Origin: Gemmataceae bacterium | GTDB lineage: Bacteria; Planctomycetota; Planctomycetia; Gemmatales; Gemmataceae | Assembly: GCA_022842245.1 (NCBI GenBank) | Contig: JALHPZ010000042.1 | Coordinates: 1-43,708, forward strand | DNA: 43,708 nucleotides | Direction of reading: 5' to 3' | In this document: one piece after another, positions 31,892 through 42,000 of the stretch | Layout: every line of letters begins with the position of its first letter | Position numbering within the stretch: position 1 is the stretch's first letter | Translations under genes and position numbers: made by a program | Notes under the pieces: generated by a model | Databases searched by the model: none | What the model was told of the DNA's origin: nothing | Seen by the model: only the letters and a program-made list of their open reading frames with translations

Positions 31892-33199
31892 ATGCGCTGG
31901 TTGTTGAACGCACTCTACCTGTTCGCGATCGTGCTGCTGTCGCCGTGGCTCGTCTGGCGCGCCGTGCGCACCGGGCGCTACCGGCGCGGCCTCGCGGCGA
32001 AACTCCTTGGGAGAAACGCGCTCCGCTCCGAAGACTCCGCGTCGCGGCTAAACGGTCCCGTGGTTTGGTTCCACGGCGTGAGCGTCGGCGAGATTCACCT
32101 GCTCGTCACGCTCGTGGCGGCGTATCGGAAGCGCCATCCGGCGGCGCGCTGCGTGATCTCGTCCACGACCGATACGGGCCTGGCGGAGGCGCGGGCGAAG
32201 TTTCCGGACTGCGACGTGATCGTGTGGCCGTTCGATTTCTCGTGGGCCGTGGCGAACGCGCTGGATGCGGTGAAGCCGGATCTCGTCGTGCTCGCCGAGG
32301 CGGAATTGTGGCCGAACTTCCTCGCCGCGGCGACGGCGCGGAACATCCCGGTGGTCGTGGTGAACGCGCGGCTCAGTCCGCGCAGCTTCGGCCGCTATCG
32401 CCGCGTCGCGGGGATCGCGCGAAGGCTGCTCCTGCGCCACGTGCGCGTCATCGGCGCGCAATCGAGCGAATACGCCGAGCGCTTCCGCGATTTGGGCGTG
32501 CGCGACGTGCGTTTCACCGGTTCGGTGAAGTACGACGGCGCGGTCGGCGACCGGGACACGCCGAAGGGCCGCGAATTGAAGCGATTGTTGAACGTGCCGC
32601 TCCTGCTCGTGGCCGGCAGCACGCACGCGCCGGAAGAGGCCATCGTACTCGGCGCGTTCCGCAAATGTCGCGAGCGGTTTCCGCAACTGCATCTCCTGTT
32701 GGTGCCGCGGCACCCGGACCGCTTCGCGGAGGTAGCGAAGCTCGTCGAGGAATCGGGCCTGCGGTTCGTCCGCCGCAGCGCGATCCGCGAGCCGTTGGAG
32801 AATCCGCCGCCGGTGATCCTGCTGGATACGGTGGGCGAACTCGGCGCGGCGTGGGGCCTTGCGGACCTCGGCTACGTCGGCGGTACGCTGGATGGCCAGC
32901 GCGGCGGGCAAAGCATGATCGAACCGGCGGGCTACGGCGTGCCGACGGTCTTCGGCCCGCACGTCTGGAACTTCCGCGACGCCGCCCGCCGGCTCGTCGA
33001 TGCGGGCGGTGCCGAAATGGTACGCGAGGCGAGTGAACTCGCTCCCGCCCTCGAGGTGATCCTCGCCGACGGCGCGAAACGCGCTGCGATGGGAACCGCC
33101 GCCCGGCAACTCGTCCGCGAACAACAGGGGGCAACGGCGCGCACGCTCGATTTGCTCGACGAAGTGCGGAGTGTTTCCCACCCCGCGCAGGCGGCTTGA
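31892..33199 (+). CDS. waaA: 3-deoxy-D-manno-octulosonic acid (Kdo) transferase
   Basis: A 435-residue GT-B glycosyltransferase that adds Kdo to lipid A at the inner face of the cytoplasmic membrane. The N-terminus (RWLLNALYLFAIVLLSPWLV) is the usual membrane anchor, and start 31892 places it at residue 1. FHGVSVGEIH (60-69) carries the catalytic base E67. LAEAELWPNFL and the C-terminal donor-site motifs LYVGGTLDGQRGGQSMIEPA (read here as LGYVGGTLDG...MIEPAGYGVPTVFGPH) match WaaA. One transferase is present; whether it adds one or more Kdo units cannot be read. It implies a lipid A-based outer membrane. The ClpB-like gene is divergent, 71 bases away; the aminotransferase follows after 13 bases. 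Confidence 0.92.
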   Translation: MRWLLNALYLFAIVLLSPWLVWRAVRTGRYRRGLAAKLLGRNALRSEDSASRLNGPVVWFHGVSVGEIHLLVTLVAAYRKRHPAARCVISSTTDTGLAEARAKFPDCDVIVWPFDFSWAVANALDAVKPDLVVLAEAELWPNFLAAATARNIPVVVVNARLSPRSFGRYRRVAGIARRLLLRHVRVIGAQSSEYAERFRDLGVRDVRFTGSVKYDGAVGDRDTPKGRELKRLLNVPLLLVAGSTHAPEEAIVLGAFRKCRERFPQLHLLLVPRHPDRFAEVAKLVEESGLRFVRRSAIREPLENPPPVILLDTVGELGAAWGLADLGYVGGTLDGQRGGQSMIEPAGYGVPTVFGPHVWNFRDAARRLVDAGGAEMVREASELAPALEVILADGAKRAAMGTAARQLVREQQGATARTLDLLDEVRSVSHPAQAA

Positions 33200-33212
33200 G
33201 TAAGCTGAATTC

Positions 33213-34094
33213 ATGTCCGTTCCGCTCACCTATCTCAACGGTCGGTTCCTCCCCGCGGCGGACGCCACATTATCGCTGGCGGACGCCGGGTTTGTCTCCG
33301 GCGCGACCATCGTCGACAACGCCCGCACCTACGGCGGCACGCTCTTCCGTTGGGCCGACCACCTCGCCCGCTTCCGACGGGATTGCCAACGATGTTTCGT
33401 TCCACTCATGTCGAGCGACGACGAACTGACGCGCCTCGCCGGGGAACTGATCGAACGGAATCGGCCACTCGCGGCGATGCAGGACCTGCATGTCGTCACC
33501 GTCGCGACGCCAGGACCGCCGGGCGGACCGCCGACGCTCGCGATGAGCACGTATCCGATCCGGGTCGAGCGCTATCGGCCGTTCTTCACGGAAGGCGTCA
33601 CGCTCGCGGTCGCCGGAACGCAATCGTTCAAACCGTACGACCTATTAACCGCTTCGGTGAAGCACCGCAGCCGGCTGCACTGGCACATCGCGGAGCGGAC
33701 CGTCGCGGCGAAGCACCCCGGCGCCGTGCCGGTCGTGCTGAATCGTGGCGTCGGCGACACGGCCATCGGCGCGATCGTGGCGGTCCACGTCGACGGCACG
33801 TTGCTGCTTCCACCTACGGAATTCGTTCAGGACAGCATCAGCTTGAAAGTCCTCGCCGAACTGGCCGAACGATCGCGTGTCGGACTCTTCTCGTGGTGGT
33901 CGGACGACGTGGCGGAAGTATTGCTGACGGGCACCGGCTTCGGCGTCGCCAGCGTGAAGACTGTCCACCACGGCGACACGCGAAGCTTCGAGTGGCCCGG
34001 CCCCGTGTACCGACGGCTGGCGCAGGCGTGGTCGGGCCTCGTCGGCCTCGACATCGTCGAACAGTTCACCGGCCTCCCTATCCTGTCCCCATGA
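33213..34094 (+). CDS. Class IV PLP-dependent aminotransferase/lyase
   Basis: A 293-residue fold-type IV PLP enzyme (branched-chain aminotransferase, D-amino acid aminotransferase and aminodeoxychorismate lyase family). The N-terminus TYLNGRFLPAADATLSLADA followed by GFVSGATIVDNARTYGG is typical. The PLP lysine is K150 in LLTASVKHRSRLHWHIAE. The region that usually contains a glutamate before the cofactor ring (E-T/G pattern) reads GVGDTAIGAIVAV, which is a variation. The C-terminal LLTGTGFGVASVKTV fits the phosphate-binding loop. The exact reaction cannot be assigned; with trpA nearby, an amino acid or folate role is plausible. The stop overlaps the next gene's start (ATGA). Confidence 0.8.
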   Translation: MSVPLTYLNGRFLPAADATLSLADAGFVSGATIVDNARTYGGTLFRWADHLARFRRDCQRCFVPLMSSDDELTRLAGELIERNRPLAAMQDLHVVTVATPGPPGGPPTLAMSTYPIRVERYRPFFTEGVTLAVAGTQSFKPYDLLTASVKHRSRLHWHIAERTVAAKHPGAVPVVLNRGVGDTAIGAIVAVHVDGTLLLPPTEFVQDSISLKVLAELAERSRVGLFSWWSDDVAEVLLTGTGFGVASVKTVHHGDTRSFEWPGPVYRRLAQAWSGLVGLDIVEQFTGLPILSP

Positions 34095-34540
34095 ATCTCA
34101 ACGTCGTCTTCGCGCTGCTGGCCGCCGGGGCCGGGGCGTGCATCGCCCTGCAGGCCAGCGCGAATGCCCGCTTCCGCGAGAACCTCGCCAGCCAGTGGTA
34201 CGCCGCGTACTTCTCCATCTGCGGCACGATCCTCACGGCCTCGCTGGTCCTGCTCGCCCTGCGCCCTTCGGCACCGTCCGGCGAACAAATCCGACAAACG
34301 GAATGGTGGAACTGGATCGGCGGGCCGCTCGGCGCGCTGATCGTGCTCGCCGGCGCGGCGCTGACGCGGGAACTCGGCGCGGCCGCGTTCATCGCGCTGG
34401 TCGTCGCGGGGCAACTCATCTGCTCGCTGGCGCTCGACCATTTCGCCCTGATGGGCCTCAAAGAGCAGCCGATCACCCCGGCGCGCGTGCTCGGCGCGCT
34501 GCTCGTGGTGGCCGGAGTCGTTTGCATCAAGTATCTGTGA
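34091..34540 (+). CDS. Small DMT-family membrane protein (YdcZ/DUF606-like)
   Basis: A 149-residue membrane protein with about five helices: NVVFALLAAGAGACIALQAS, WYAAYFSICGTILTASLVLL, WIGGPLGALIVLAGAALTRE, AAFIALVVAGQLICSLALDH and VLGALLVVAGVVCIKYL. The QAS-AN-RFRENL stretch and LGALIVLAG plus DHFALMGL are characteristic of the YdcZ/DUF606 branch of the drug/metabolite transporter superfamily. These half-size proteins probably work as dimers; the substrate is unknown. It overlaps the aminotransferase by 4 bases and trpA follows 4 bases later, so the three are probably one transcript. Confidence 0.85.
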   Translation: MNLNVVFALLAAGAGACIALQASANARFRENLASQWYAAYFSICGTILTASLVLLALRPSAPSGEQIRQTEWWNWIGGPLGALIVLAGAALTRELGAAAFIALVVAGQLICSLALDHFALMGLKEQPITPARVLGALLVVAGVVCIKYL

Positions 34541-34544
34541 ACGC

Positions 34545-35363
34545 ATGAATCCGATCGATGCGCTGTTCCGCGATCTCCGCGCCGCGGGGAAGAAAGCCTT
34601 CCTGCCGTTCCTGACCGCCGGCGACCCGGACCTCGCATTCACCGAGGCGGCCCTGGCGGCGCTGGCGGAGTCGGGCGCGAGCCTCATCGAGGTCGGCTTC
34701 CCCTTCTCGGACCCGATCGCCGACGGCCCGGTGATCCAGGCGTCGTACACGCGCGCCCTGAATGCGAAGCTCAAGATCGCCGACCTGTTCGAGGCGCTGC
34801 GGCGGACGCACGCCCGGCCGGGCTGGAACACCCCGCTGGTGGCGATGGGGTCGTACTCGCTGATCTACAAGCGCGGCCCGGCCGAGTTCATCCGGCAGGC
34901 GAAGGCGGCCGGCCTGAGCGGCGCGGTGCTGCCGGACCTGCCCGTCGAAGAAGCCGACGAGTTCGCGAAAATCGCCGCCGATCAGGATTTCAAACCGATC
35001 CTGCTCGTGACGCCGACGACGTCGCCGGCACGGGCCGAGAAGATCGTGAAGGCGTGCAGCGGGTTCGTGTACGTCGTGAGCATCGTCGGCATCACCGGCG
35101 AACGCGACCGCGTGCCGGCGCAACTGACGGGCATGCTCGCGCGGCTGCGTTCCCTCACCGACCTGCCGCTGTGCGTGGGTTTCGGCGTGAGCAAGCCGGA
35201 GCACGTGACGGAACTCCGCGGCATCGCCGACGGCGTCATCGTCGGCACCGCGCTCGTGCGCAAGCTCGAAGCCGCCAGCGACCCCGCGAAGCGAGAATCC
35301 GCCCTCGCCGATCTCCGTTCCACCGCGTCCGCATTGGCAGCCGCACTCAATCCCGTACCCTAA
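34545..35363 (+). CDS. trpA: Tryptophan synthase alpha subunit
   Basis: A 272-residue TIM-barrel enzyme that splits indole-3-glycerol phosphate to indole and glyceraldehyde 3-phosphate, passing indole to TrpB. Conserved catalytic residues fall at the classical positions: E49 in SLIEVGFPFSDP and D60 in DPIADGPVIQAS. The loop region VYVVSIVGITGER and the phosphate-binding ends VGFGVSKPEHV and ADGVIVGTALVRKL are present. No trpB or other trp gene is in the window, which fits the dispersed biosynthetic genes of planctomycetes. It follows the DMT gene by 4 bases. Confidence 0.95.
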   Translation: MNPIDALFRDLRAAGKKAFLPFLTAGDPDLAFTEAALAALAESGASLIEVGFPFSDPIADGPVIQASYTRALNAKLKIADLFEALRRTHARPGWNTPLVAMGSYSLIYKRGPAEFIRQAKAAGLSGAVLPDLPVEEADEFAKIAADQDFKPILLVTPTTSPARAEKIVKACSGFVYVVSIVGITGERDRVPAQLTGMLARLRSLTDLPLCVGFGVSKPEHVTELRGIADGVIVGTALVRKLEAASDPAKRESALADLRSTASALAAALNPVP

Positions 35364-35401
35364 TGAGAACATTTTCATTTCGCTGACCGGAGCCAATCTC
35401 C

Positions 35402-36208
35402 ATGGCCCGTCCGCTCGTTCTCGTTCTGGTTCTCTGCGCACCGCTCCGCGCCGCCGACAAAATCCCCGACGGCATGCTCACCCGCCAAACGGGCGAGCTG
35501 CCGATCCTCCTGTCCGCACCGCACGGCGGTCGGAAGCCGATCCCCGATTGCCCGGTGCGCGCCGGCAAGAACGTACCGTTGTTCGTCACCGTCAACGACA
35601 CGAACACGGACCTGCTCGCCCGCAAGGTGGCCGACGAAATCGAAAAGGCGATGAAGGCAAAGCCGTATCTGGTGATCGCGCACTTCGAGCGGAAGTACGC
35701 GGACGTGAACCGGCCGGAGGCAAACGGCGTCGAGCACGCGGCCGCGAAACCGTACTATCGGGCGTATCACGACTTCCTGAAGGACTCGCGCGCCGCGATC
35801 CAGAAGGAGTGGGGCCGCGGCCTCGTGATCGACCTGCACGGCCAGGCGGCGGACGCGAACGCGATCTTCCGGGGAACCAACAACACGCAGACCGCCAAGC
35901 ACCTCGTCGACCGATTCGGCAGGACCGCACTCACGGGGAAGTCGGGTTTCTTCGGCCTGCTCGCGAAGGCGGGTTATACCATCACGCCCGCCAACGACTC
36001 CGACGCGAAGGAAGACCCACGCTTTTCCGGCGGGTACATCGTCGCCACCTACGGCAGCAAAACCGACGGCAGCGTCGACGCGATCCAACTCGAACTCGGC
36101 GGCCAGGTCCGCACGCGGATGGGCATGGATCGCTTCGCGAAGGACCTCGCCGCGGCGATCGCGTCCTTCGCGAAAGAATACCTTCCGGCGGAGAAGAAGA
36201 CCAAATGA
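35402..36208 (+). CDS. Secreted N-formylglutamate amidohydrolase-like protein
   Basis: A 268-residue protein with a short signal peptide (MARPLVLVLVLCAPLRAADK). GGAG at 35389-35392 is 9 bases before ATG 35402. The family motifs are ILLSAPHGGRKPIPD (35-49), VNDTNTDLLARKVADEI, the ARYADVNRP-like FERKYADVNRPEANGVEH and LVIDLHGQAADANAIF. The H of PHGG and the D-x-H of DLHGQ are likely metal ligands. The later region GGYIVATYGSKTDGSVDAIQ and LELGGQVR completes the fold. True N-formylglutamate hydrolases are usually cytoplasmic and about this size; an exported member may act on another amide. Its stop lies 5 bases before the convergent kinase gene's stop. Confidence 0.8.
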   Translation: MARPLVLVLVLCAPLRAADKIPDGMLTRQTGELPILLSAPHGGRKPIPDCPVRAGKNVPLFVTVNDTNTDLLARKVADEIEKAMKAKPYLVIAHFERKYADVNRPEANGVEHAAAKPYYRAYHDFLKDSRAAIQKEWGRGLVIDLHGQAADANAIFRGTNNTQTAKHLVDRFGRTALTGKSGFFGLLAKAGYTITPANDSDAKEDPRFSGGYIVATYGSKTDGSVDAIQLELGGQVRTRMGMDRFAKDLAAAIASFAKEYLPAEKKTK

Positions 36209-36212
36209 CGCG

Positions 36213-38792
36213 TCACGGTTTCCGCGGGAACAGCCCCCACTTCGCCGCGAATTCGTCGATGGGCAGTTCGTTCACCGACTTCAGCGATTTCATCCGGCCA
36301 AAGGAATAGAGATTCTTCTGGATGTGCATCGCCGAGTCCGGGATGCGCACCTCCTCGATCGGCAAGTCGACGACCTGGTGGAAGAGCGGCGTGTACGACA
36401 CATTCTCGAACACGATCGACTTCAACTGGGGGAACACACGGAGAAACGAAAGGTCCCAGCAACTGCTCAGCGGGTCGCTGCCGGTGAGGTCGATGGCGAC
36501 GACTTCGCCATCGACGATGGTGGGGGAAAAGGCAGAGGTCTTCCCTTCGTTTTGCTTCTCGAAGCGGGCGCGGGCGGCGGCAATGCGATCCAGCACCGGC
36601 TTGTCCTTGTGTTCGGCGATCCACTCGTCGCGGCGGGCGCGGAACTCCTCGCAATTGCGGAAGTACTCGGCCGCCGGAATCGGAGCCGAGTTGTACGCCC
36701 CAACCGTCGCAAGTTTCGGCAAGGTCCGCAGGAACGATTCGTACTGCACCGGATCGAAGCCGGAAAAGTCTTCGATGCTCGAACCTTCGAGCGCGGAAAG
36801 GTCGGGCTGGGCCGTGTAGTTCATCGCGAACGATCTCAACGGGCAACGCTTCAGCGGGGCGAGGTTCATGCCGCGGCCCCACTCGATGCGCACATGCTCC
36901 AGTGGGCATTCCGTGAGCGGCGCGAGGTCCGGTCCGGTGTCCGGGTGGCCGAAGTGGAACACGCGAAGCGGCAGCCCGGAGAGGGGTCGGAAGTCGGTGA
37001 CGAACAGGTTCGGGATTTCGAGCTTCTCCAGCGGCATGCCGCGCAGGGCGTCGAGCGATTCGATGCCGCAGCCGCGAATCGTAAGCTGTTCGATCGGCAG
37101 GCCCTGGATCGGGCCGAGATCGGTCAGGCGGGTGTGGAAGTCGATGCGCAGGCATCGGAGTTTGCGGAGGCCCTTCAACGGCGCGAGGGAGGTCAGTCGC
37201 GAAGGTTCCTGTCCGATGGCGAACAGGGAGAGGCTTTCGAGGTTCGGAACGGCGAGCAACGGCATCAAGTCCGCGATCTGGTCGGACTTCACTTCGAGCG
37301 CCGATTTCGTGCCCGTCAGCGGGTCGTTGATCCAGGCAAGCCCTTTGCCGTCGTAGTCGGGATTGCGGCGCTTCAGTTCCTCGTTGATCGGGCCGAGGAT
37401 GTCCGAGAGCGGCAACGCGGCAACGGTCTTGACCCAGGTGGGATCGAGCTTGGGAAACGGCGCGGAGTCGATGACAACAGGGGCGTCGGGCTTCTTCGCG
37501 GGCTTGGGTGGTGGGTCGGCCTTCTTGGCGGGTTTCTCTTCGGCGGCGCGCGGTTCGGGCCGGGAACCGCCCAACAGCGCGACCAGCAATCCAACGCCGA
37601 GGAGAATGGCCGTCATCCCACCGGCAGCGAGGGCGTAGGGCCGGCGCGACGGAGCCGGAGCGTGCCGGCGCGAGCCGTTCGACGCCTGTTCCGTCTCCTC
37701 GATTTCCAGTCCTTCGAAGGCGTTGCCCGATTCGATCATCGTCACGGCGACCGGGACGTAAACGACCGGACTGGCGGCGGAGGCCTGGGGCGACGCGACG
37801 ATCGCGTGCAGGCGTGCCGCGACCTCGTCGGCGGTTTGGGGCCGGCGCGCCGGCTTCTTCGCGAGCAACTCATGAATGAGCTGCGCGAGCGCGGGCGGTG
37901 TTTGCGGATTTCGTTCGAGGACGGGCGTCGGTTCCTCGACGGCGAGGGCCGTGAGCATGGCCATGACGTCGGGACCATCGAACGGTAGCGAGTCGGTCAC
38001 AAGCCGGTACAGCAGGGCGCCGAGGCTGAAAAGGTCGGCGCGGCCGTCGACCGGTTTGCCGCGCGCCTGTTCGGGGGACATGTAGGCGGGCGTGCCGACG
38101 ACGGTGCCGCTTTGGGTAAGTTCCCCCTCCGTGGTCTTCGCGGGTCGGGCGAGTCCGAAGTCGAGGATCTTGACGCGGCCGTTCGGGGCTTCGAGCCAGA
38201 TGTTGCCGGGCTTGATGTCGCGGTGGACGAGGCCGAGGCGGTGCGCGGCACCGAGGCCCAGCGCGATCTCGCGGGCGATGCGGATGATCTGGGCGAAGGA
38301 CGGGCGACCCTTCTTCGCCAGGTATTCGTCCAGCGGGTACCCCTGCAGGTACTGCATGGCGATGTAGGGCAACCCGTCGGCTTCGTCCGCCTCGTGGATG
38401 GCGATGACGTTATCGTGGGCGATCTGGGCCGCGGCGCGGGCCTCGCGCAGGAAGCGTTCCTTCGACTGCGGATCGGCGGCGGCGTCCGGCAGCATCACCT
38501 TGAGCGCCACCTTCCGGCGCAGGCGTTCGTCGAAACCGAGGTAGACGGCTCCCATGCCGCCCTTGCCGAGCTGCTTCAGGACGCGGTAGCGATCGAGCCG
38601 GCCGAGGTCGCCGGCATGCTCCGAGGGGCGAAAGACCACCGTGCGCATCGTCAGCGCGGTGGCGATTGCCAGCGGCGCGGCGCCGCCGTTCGGAATGGTG
38701 CGCTCGTCCACGGCGCGCGGCGGGTTCGTATCCTCGCCGACGCCGATCGGTTCGGCGCGAGTGGCCGGCAGCAGATCCGATGTCGCGCTCAC
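36213..38792 (-). CDS. Membrane Ser/Thr protein kinase with external leucine-rich region
   Basis: An 859-residue PknB-type receptor kinase starting with GTG (GGAG complement at 38798-38801, 5 bases upstream). The kinase domain (about 69-330) is intact: GKGGMG loop (76-81), K98 in VALKVM, HRDIKPGN (190-197), DFG (211-213), GTPAYMSPEQ (233-242) and DLFSLGALLYRL. A single membrane helix follows (about 387-409, ALAAGGMTAILLGVGLLVAL), then a basic, proline-rich linker. From about 470 to 720 there are irregular leucine-rich repeats (LTSLAPLKGLRKLRCLRIDF, LDALRGMPLEKLEIPNLFVT). This topology is common in Gemmata-like planctomycetes, with the repeats likely sensing a ligand outside the cytoplasm. Its target is unknown. 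Confidence 0.9.
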   Translation of the reverse strand: MSATSDLLPATRAEPIGVGEDTNPPRAVDERTIPNGGAAPLAIATALTMRTVVFRPSEHAGDLGRLDRYRVLKQLGKGGMGAVYLGFDERLRRKVALKVMLPDAAADPQSKERFLREARAAAQIAHDNVIAIHEADEADGLPYIAMQYLQGYPLDEYLAKKGRPSFAQIIRIAREIALGLGAAHRLGLVHRDIKPGNIWLEAPNGRVKILDFGLARPAKTTEGELTQSGTVVGTPAYMSPEQARGKPVDGRADLFSLGALLYRLVTDSLPFDGPDVMAMLTALAVEEPTPVLERNPQTPPALAQLIHELLAKKPARRPQTADEVAARLHAIVASPQASAASPVVYVPVAVTMIESGNAFEGLEIEETEQASNGSRRHAPAPSRRPYALAAGGMTAILLGVGLLVALLGGSRPEPRAAEEKPAKKADPPPKPAKKPDAPVVIDSAPFPKLDPTWVKTVAALPLSDILGPINEELKRRNPDYDGKGLAWINDPLTGTKSALEVKSDQIADLMPLLAVPNLESLSLFAIGQEPSRLTSLAPLKGLRKLRCLRIDFHTRLTDLGPIQGLPIEQLTIRGCGIESLDALRGMPLEKLEIPNLFVTDFRPLSGLPLRVFHFGHPDTGPDLAPLTECPLEHVRIEWGRGMNLAPLKRCPLRSFAMNYTAQPDLSALEGSSIEDFSGFDPVQYESFLRTLPKLATVGAYNSAPIPAAEYFRNCEEFRARRDEWIAEHKDKPVLDRIAAARARFEKQNEGKTSAFSPTIVDGEVVAIDLTGSDPLSSCWDLSFLRVFPQLKSIVFENVSYTPLFHQVVDLPIEEVRIPDSAMHIQKNLYSFGRMKSLKSVNELPIDEFAAKWGLFPRKP

Positions 38793-38959
38793 AGTGGCTC
38801 CGAGAGGCGGTGTTCGAAGCGCGAAACTCTACTGCGCGTTCGGCGGCATCGCCGGAAAGAAACCGATTGGAACTTCCGGGACATTCCTGCGAAGACCGAG
38901 ATTTCGCCGGACGACGGAATCGAATCGGGAACCGAAGCCATCGACCCGGTATCGAAGAA

Positions 38960-38989
38960 TTGACCCGACGCAGTTTGCCCGAACAGAAT
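38960..38989 (+). promoter_or_regulatory. Weak candidate promoter for the 1249-residue TPR gene
   Basis: TTGACC at 38960-38965 is followed after 18 bases by CAGAAT at 38984-38989, 45 bases before ATG 39034. The -10 box matches only four of six consensus positions. It lies in the divergent gap between the kinase gene and the TPR gene (38793-39033), which has no gene of its own. Confidence 0.3.
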
Positions 38990-39033
38990 AGATTGACATT
39001 CCGACGCCCGCCTCCCCCGGAGCGACTTCGCTC

Positions 39034-42000
39034 ATGGCCTCTCGCACGCTCGCGCTCTGTTTCCTCTTCTCGTTACCCGTCGCCGCGCAGGTGCCGCCCG
39101 ATCAGCAGGCCGAGATGGCGATCAACGCCGCTCGCAAGCTCTACAACGACGGCAATCTCCCCGCCGCCCGCGAGCAATTCAAGCAGGTCCTCGCCAAGTT
39201 CCCGAACCAGCAAGGCTCCGCCGCCCGGCACGGTCTCGCGCTGACCTTCATCAACGCCCCCGAACCCGATTACGCCGCCGCCGTCGAACCGCTTACCCTT
39301 GCCGCGAACGACGGCGGCTACGCCGAACGTGGCTGGGTGCTCTACCAACTCGCCGCTACGCAGCGGTCGCTGGGGTTGCGCAGCGCCGACCCGAAGGCCG
39401 CCCCGCCCAAATACGAGGACGCCCTGCGCCGCTACGGCGAGGCGGCCGGCTGGTTCGACGGCAAGAAGAACGCCGAGATGGCGCTCCGCTGCCGCTGCGA
39501 CGTGGCCGAGATGCAACTTCGACTGAATCGCCCGCGCGAAGTCCGCACGGCGCTCGACGCCGCGCTCAAGGAGCCGACCCTCGCCAAGAGCGCGCACCGG
39601 CCGCTCGCCCTCTACTACCACGGCCTCGCATGCTTCCTCGAAAAGGACTACGCGAACGCCGGGCGCTCCCTGAACCAGATCGCCCCGTTCACCGACCCCG
39701 GCGTCGGCCTCGCGGCGCGCTACCTCGTCGGCCGCGTCCTCCACCTCGGCGGCGAGACGGCCGAGGCGTCCGTCCATTACGACACCGTCCTCGCCGAATA
39801 CGAGAAGCAGAAGAAGGATGCCGTCGAGGCGCTCAAGCAGCCGGACCGGTTCAAGAACAACCCGGACGAAAAGGCCCGCGTGCAGGCGCTCGCCACCGGC
39901 GCAGCGCCGGACCATGTCGCCGGCTCGGCCTTCCACGGCGCGACGTTGAATTACGAGGCCGGCAAGTTCGCCGACGCGCTCACGAAATTCCAGGGGTTCG
40001 CCGCCGCGTACCCGGCCTCGCCGCTGCACGCCGACGCGGCCCTTCGCATCGGTTTCTGCCAGGTGCAGTTGAAGCAATTCGACGAGGCCGCCAAGACGCT
40101 GCCGCCGCTCGTCGACAAATTCCCGAAACTGGCGGACCAGGCGATGCACTGGCTCGGCAAGGCGCAACTCGGGATCGCCGCGGCCGCCGACCCGAACAAC
40201 GCCGCCGACCGCGACGCGAAGTTCAAGACCGCGATCGATACGCTCCGCAAGGCCGCCGAGCGCGCCCAGCAACTCGCCGGGCAAGGCGACGCCGACGCGC
40301 GCGTCCGCCGCGGCGACATGCTGCTGGATCTCGCCGACGCCCTTCAGACCGCGAAGCAGTTCCAGCCCGCGGCGCAGACGTACGAGGCGGTCTGGAACGA
40401 ACGGCTACTGCCCGAACGCCGGCACGAGGAGATCGTCCAGCGGCTCGCATCCGCGTGGGGCGCCGCCGGCGACCTCAACCGCTCCGAGCAATGGTGCAAC
40501 GAGTTCCGCACCAAATTCCCGCAGGGAACGCTCCTGCCCGCCGTCGCCTACCGGACCGCCGAGAACGCCTACGCCCGCGCGCTGGAGGTGGCGAAGGACC
40601 CGAACCCGAACCGCGCCGCCGAGCGGAAACAGCGATTCGAAGAAGCCGCGAAGAAGTACCGCGAGGTGGTCGACCGCTTCCCGGAGTTCGACCGCGCGAG
40701 CTATGCCCGCTATGGCGTCGGCGTCTGCCTCGTGCAGTGCGGCGACCTGGACGGCGCGGCCAAGATCCTCGACGCCATCCCCGCCCCGGACCGCAACGGC
40801 GAACTCGCCGGCGCGAGCTACCTGCTCGCCGATTGCCTGATCCGGCTCGCGCCGACGAAGGCGGACGACGCGCTCGCCGAAAACATTATCCGCGAGAAGC
40901 TGACAAACGCCTCCGGCCTGCTCGAGAACTTCGTGGCCTCCAACCCGAAATCGCCGGATGCGCCCGATGGTTATTTGAAACTGGGCCTATGCCTCAAGCG
41001 GCTCGGTTCCACGCTCGCCGACGCCAACGAGCGGAACACGCTCCTGAACAAGGCGCGCGAGTTCTACGAAAAACTCGAGAAGACCTACCCCACTGCTCCG
41101 CAGGCGGCGCACGCGCGCCTCGAGATGGCGAAGGTTCGCGCGATGATGGGCGACCGCGGCGGGGCCATGAACGACCTTCGCCAGTTCGCCGGCGGCGAGC
41201 GATCGAACTCCTCCGTCGCCCCGCTGGCGTACCTGCAACTCGCGGCGCTGCACCGGGAACAGAACCAGCCCGCCGAAGCGGCCAAGGTGTTGGACGAGGC
41301 GCGCAAGAAATACGAGGCCGCGCTTGCGCAGGACAAGGAGCGGGCCGAGTGGGCGCATCTGCTGAAGTTCCACCACGGCGTCGCGCTCTTCGAAAGTGCA
41401 AAGCTGCCCGAGGCGAAGCAACTCTTCGACGAACTCGTGAACGCCGGGCGCGGCAAGCCGATCGGCGCGGAGGCGGCGCTGCGGGCGGGTCAGACGGCGC
41501 TCGCCGTGGCCCGCAAGCAGATCGAAACCGGCCAGTTGGAACGCAACAAGCCGAACCTGAAACCGGAACAGATCCAGGCCGCCGAGCGCACGATGCAGCA
41601 AGGCCGCGAGGCGATCCTTCAGGCGTGCGACGCGCTGGTGCAGCGGAGTGCCGAGTTCGCGCCGGCAATGCCGGCGGGCGAGGGCCGCGCACGCATGCTC
41701 TACGACGCCGCTTGGGGCTATCGCTCGATCATGGACCACGAAGTGCAACAGGCGCGCAGCACACTCCAGCAGCAACGCATGGACAAGTGGATCGAGGAGA
41801 CGAAGAAGCCCCGCCCGGAGGGCGTGCGGCCGCCGCCCGCACCGTCGGGCGAGATCGCCTTCGCCGACGCGCCGGTGCAACGGGCCGAGGAGCGCGCGGT
41901 CGGCGCGTATCGCAAGCTCGCCGACGAGTTCGCCGATCTCGCACTCGCCATCGACGCCCGGCTGGAACTGGCCGAGATGCTGGCCGACCGGAACAAACAC

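Noticed and set aside
30297..31907. 536-residue plus-strand open frame
   Set aside because: It is antisense to the ClpB-like gene and lacks any family signal.
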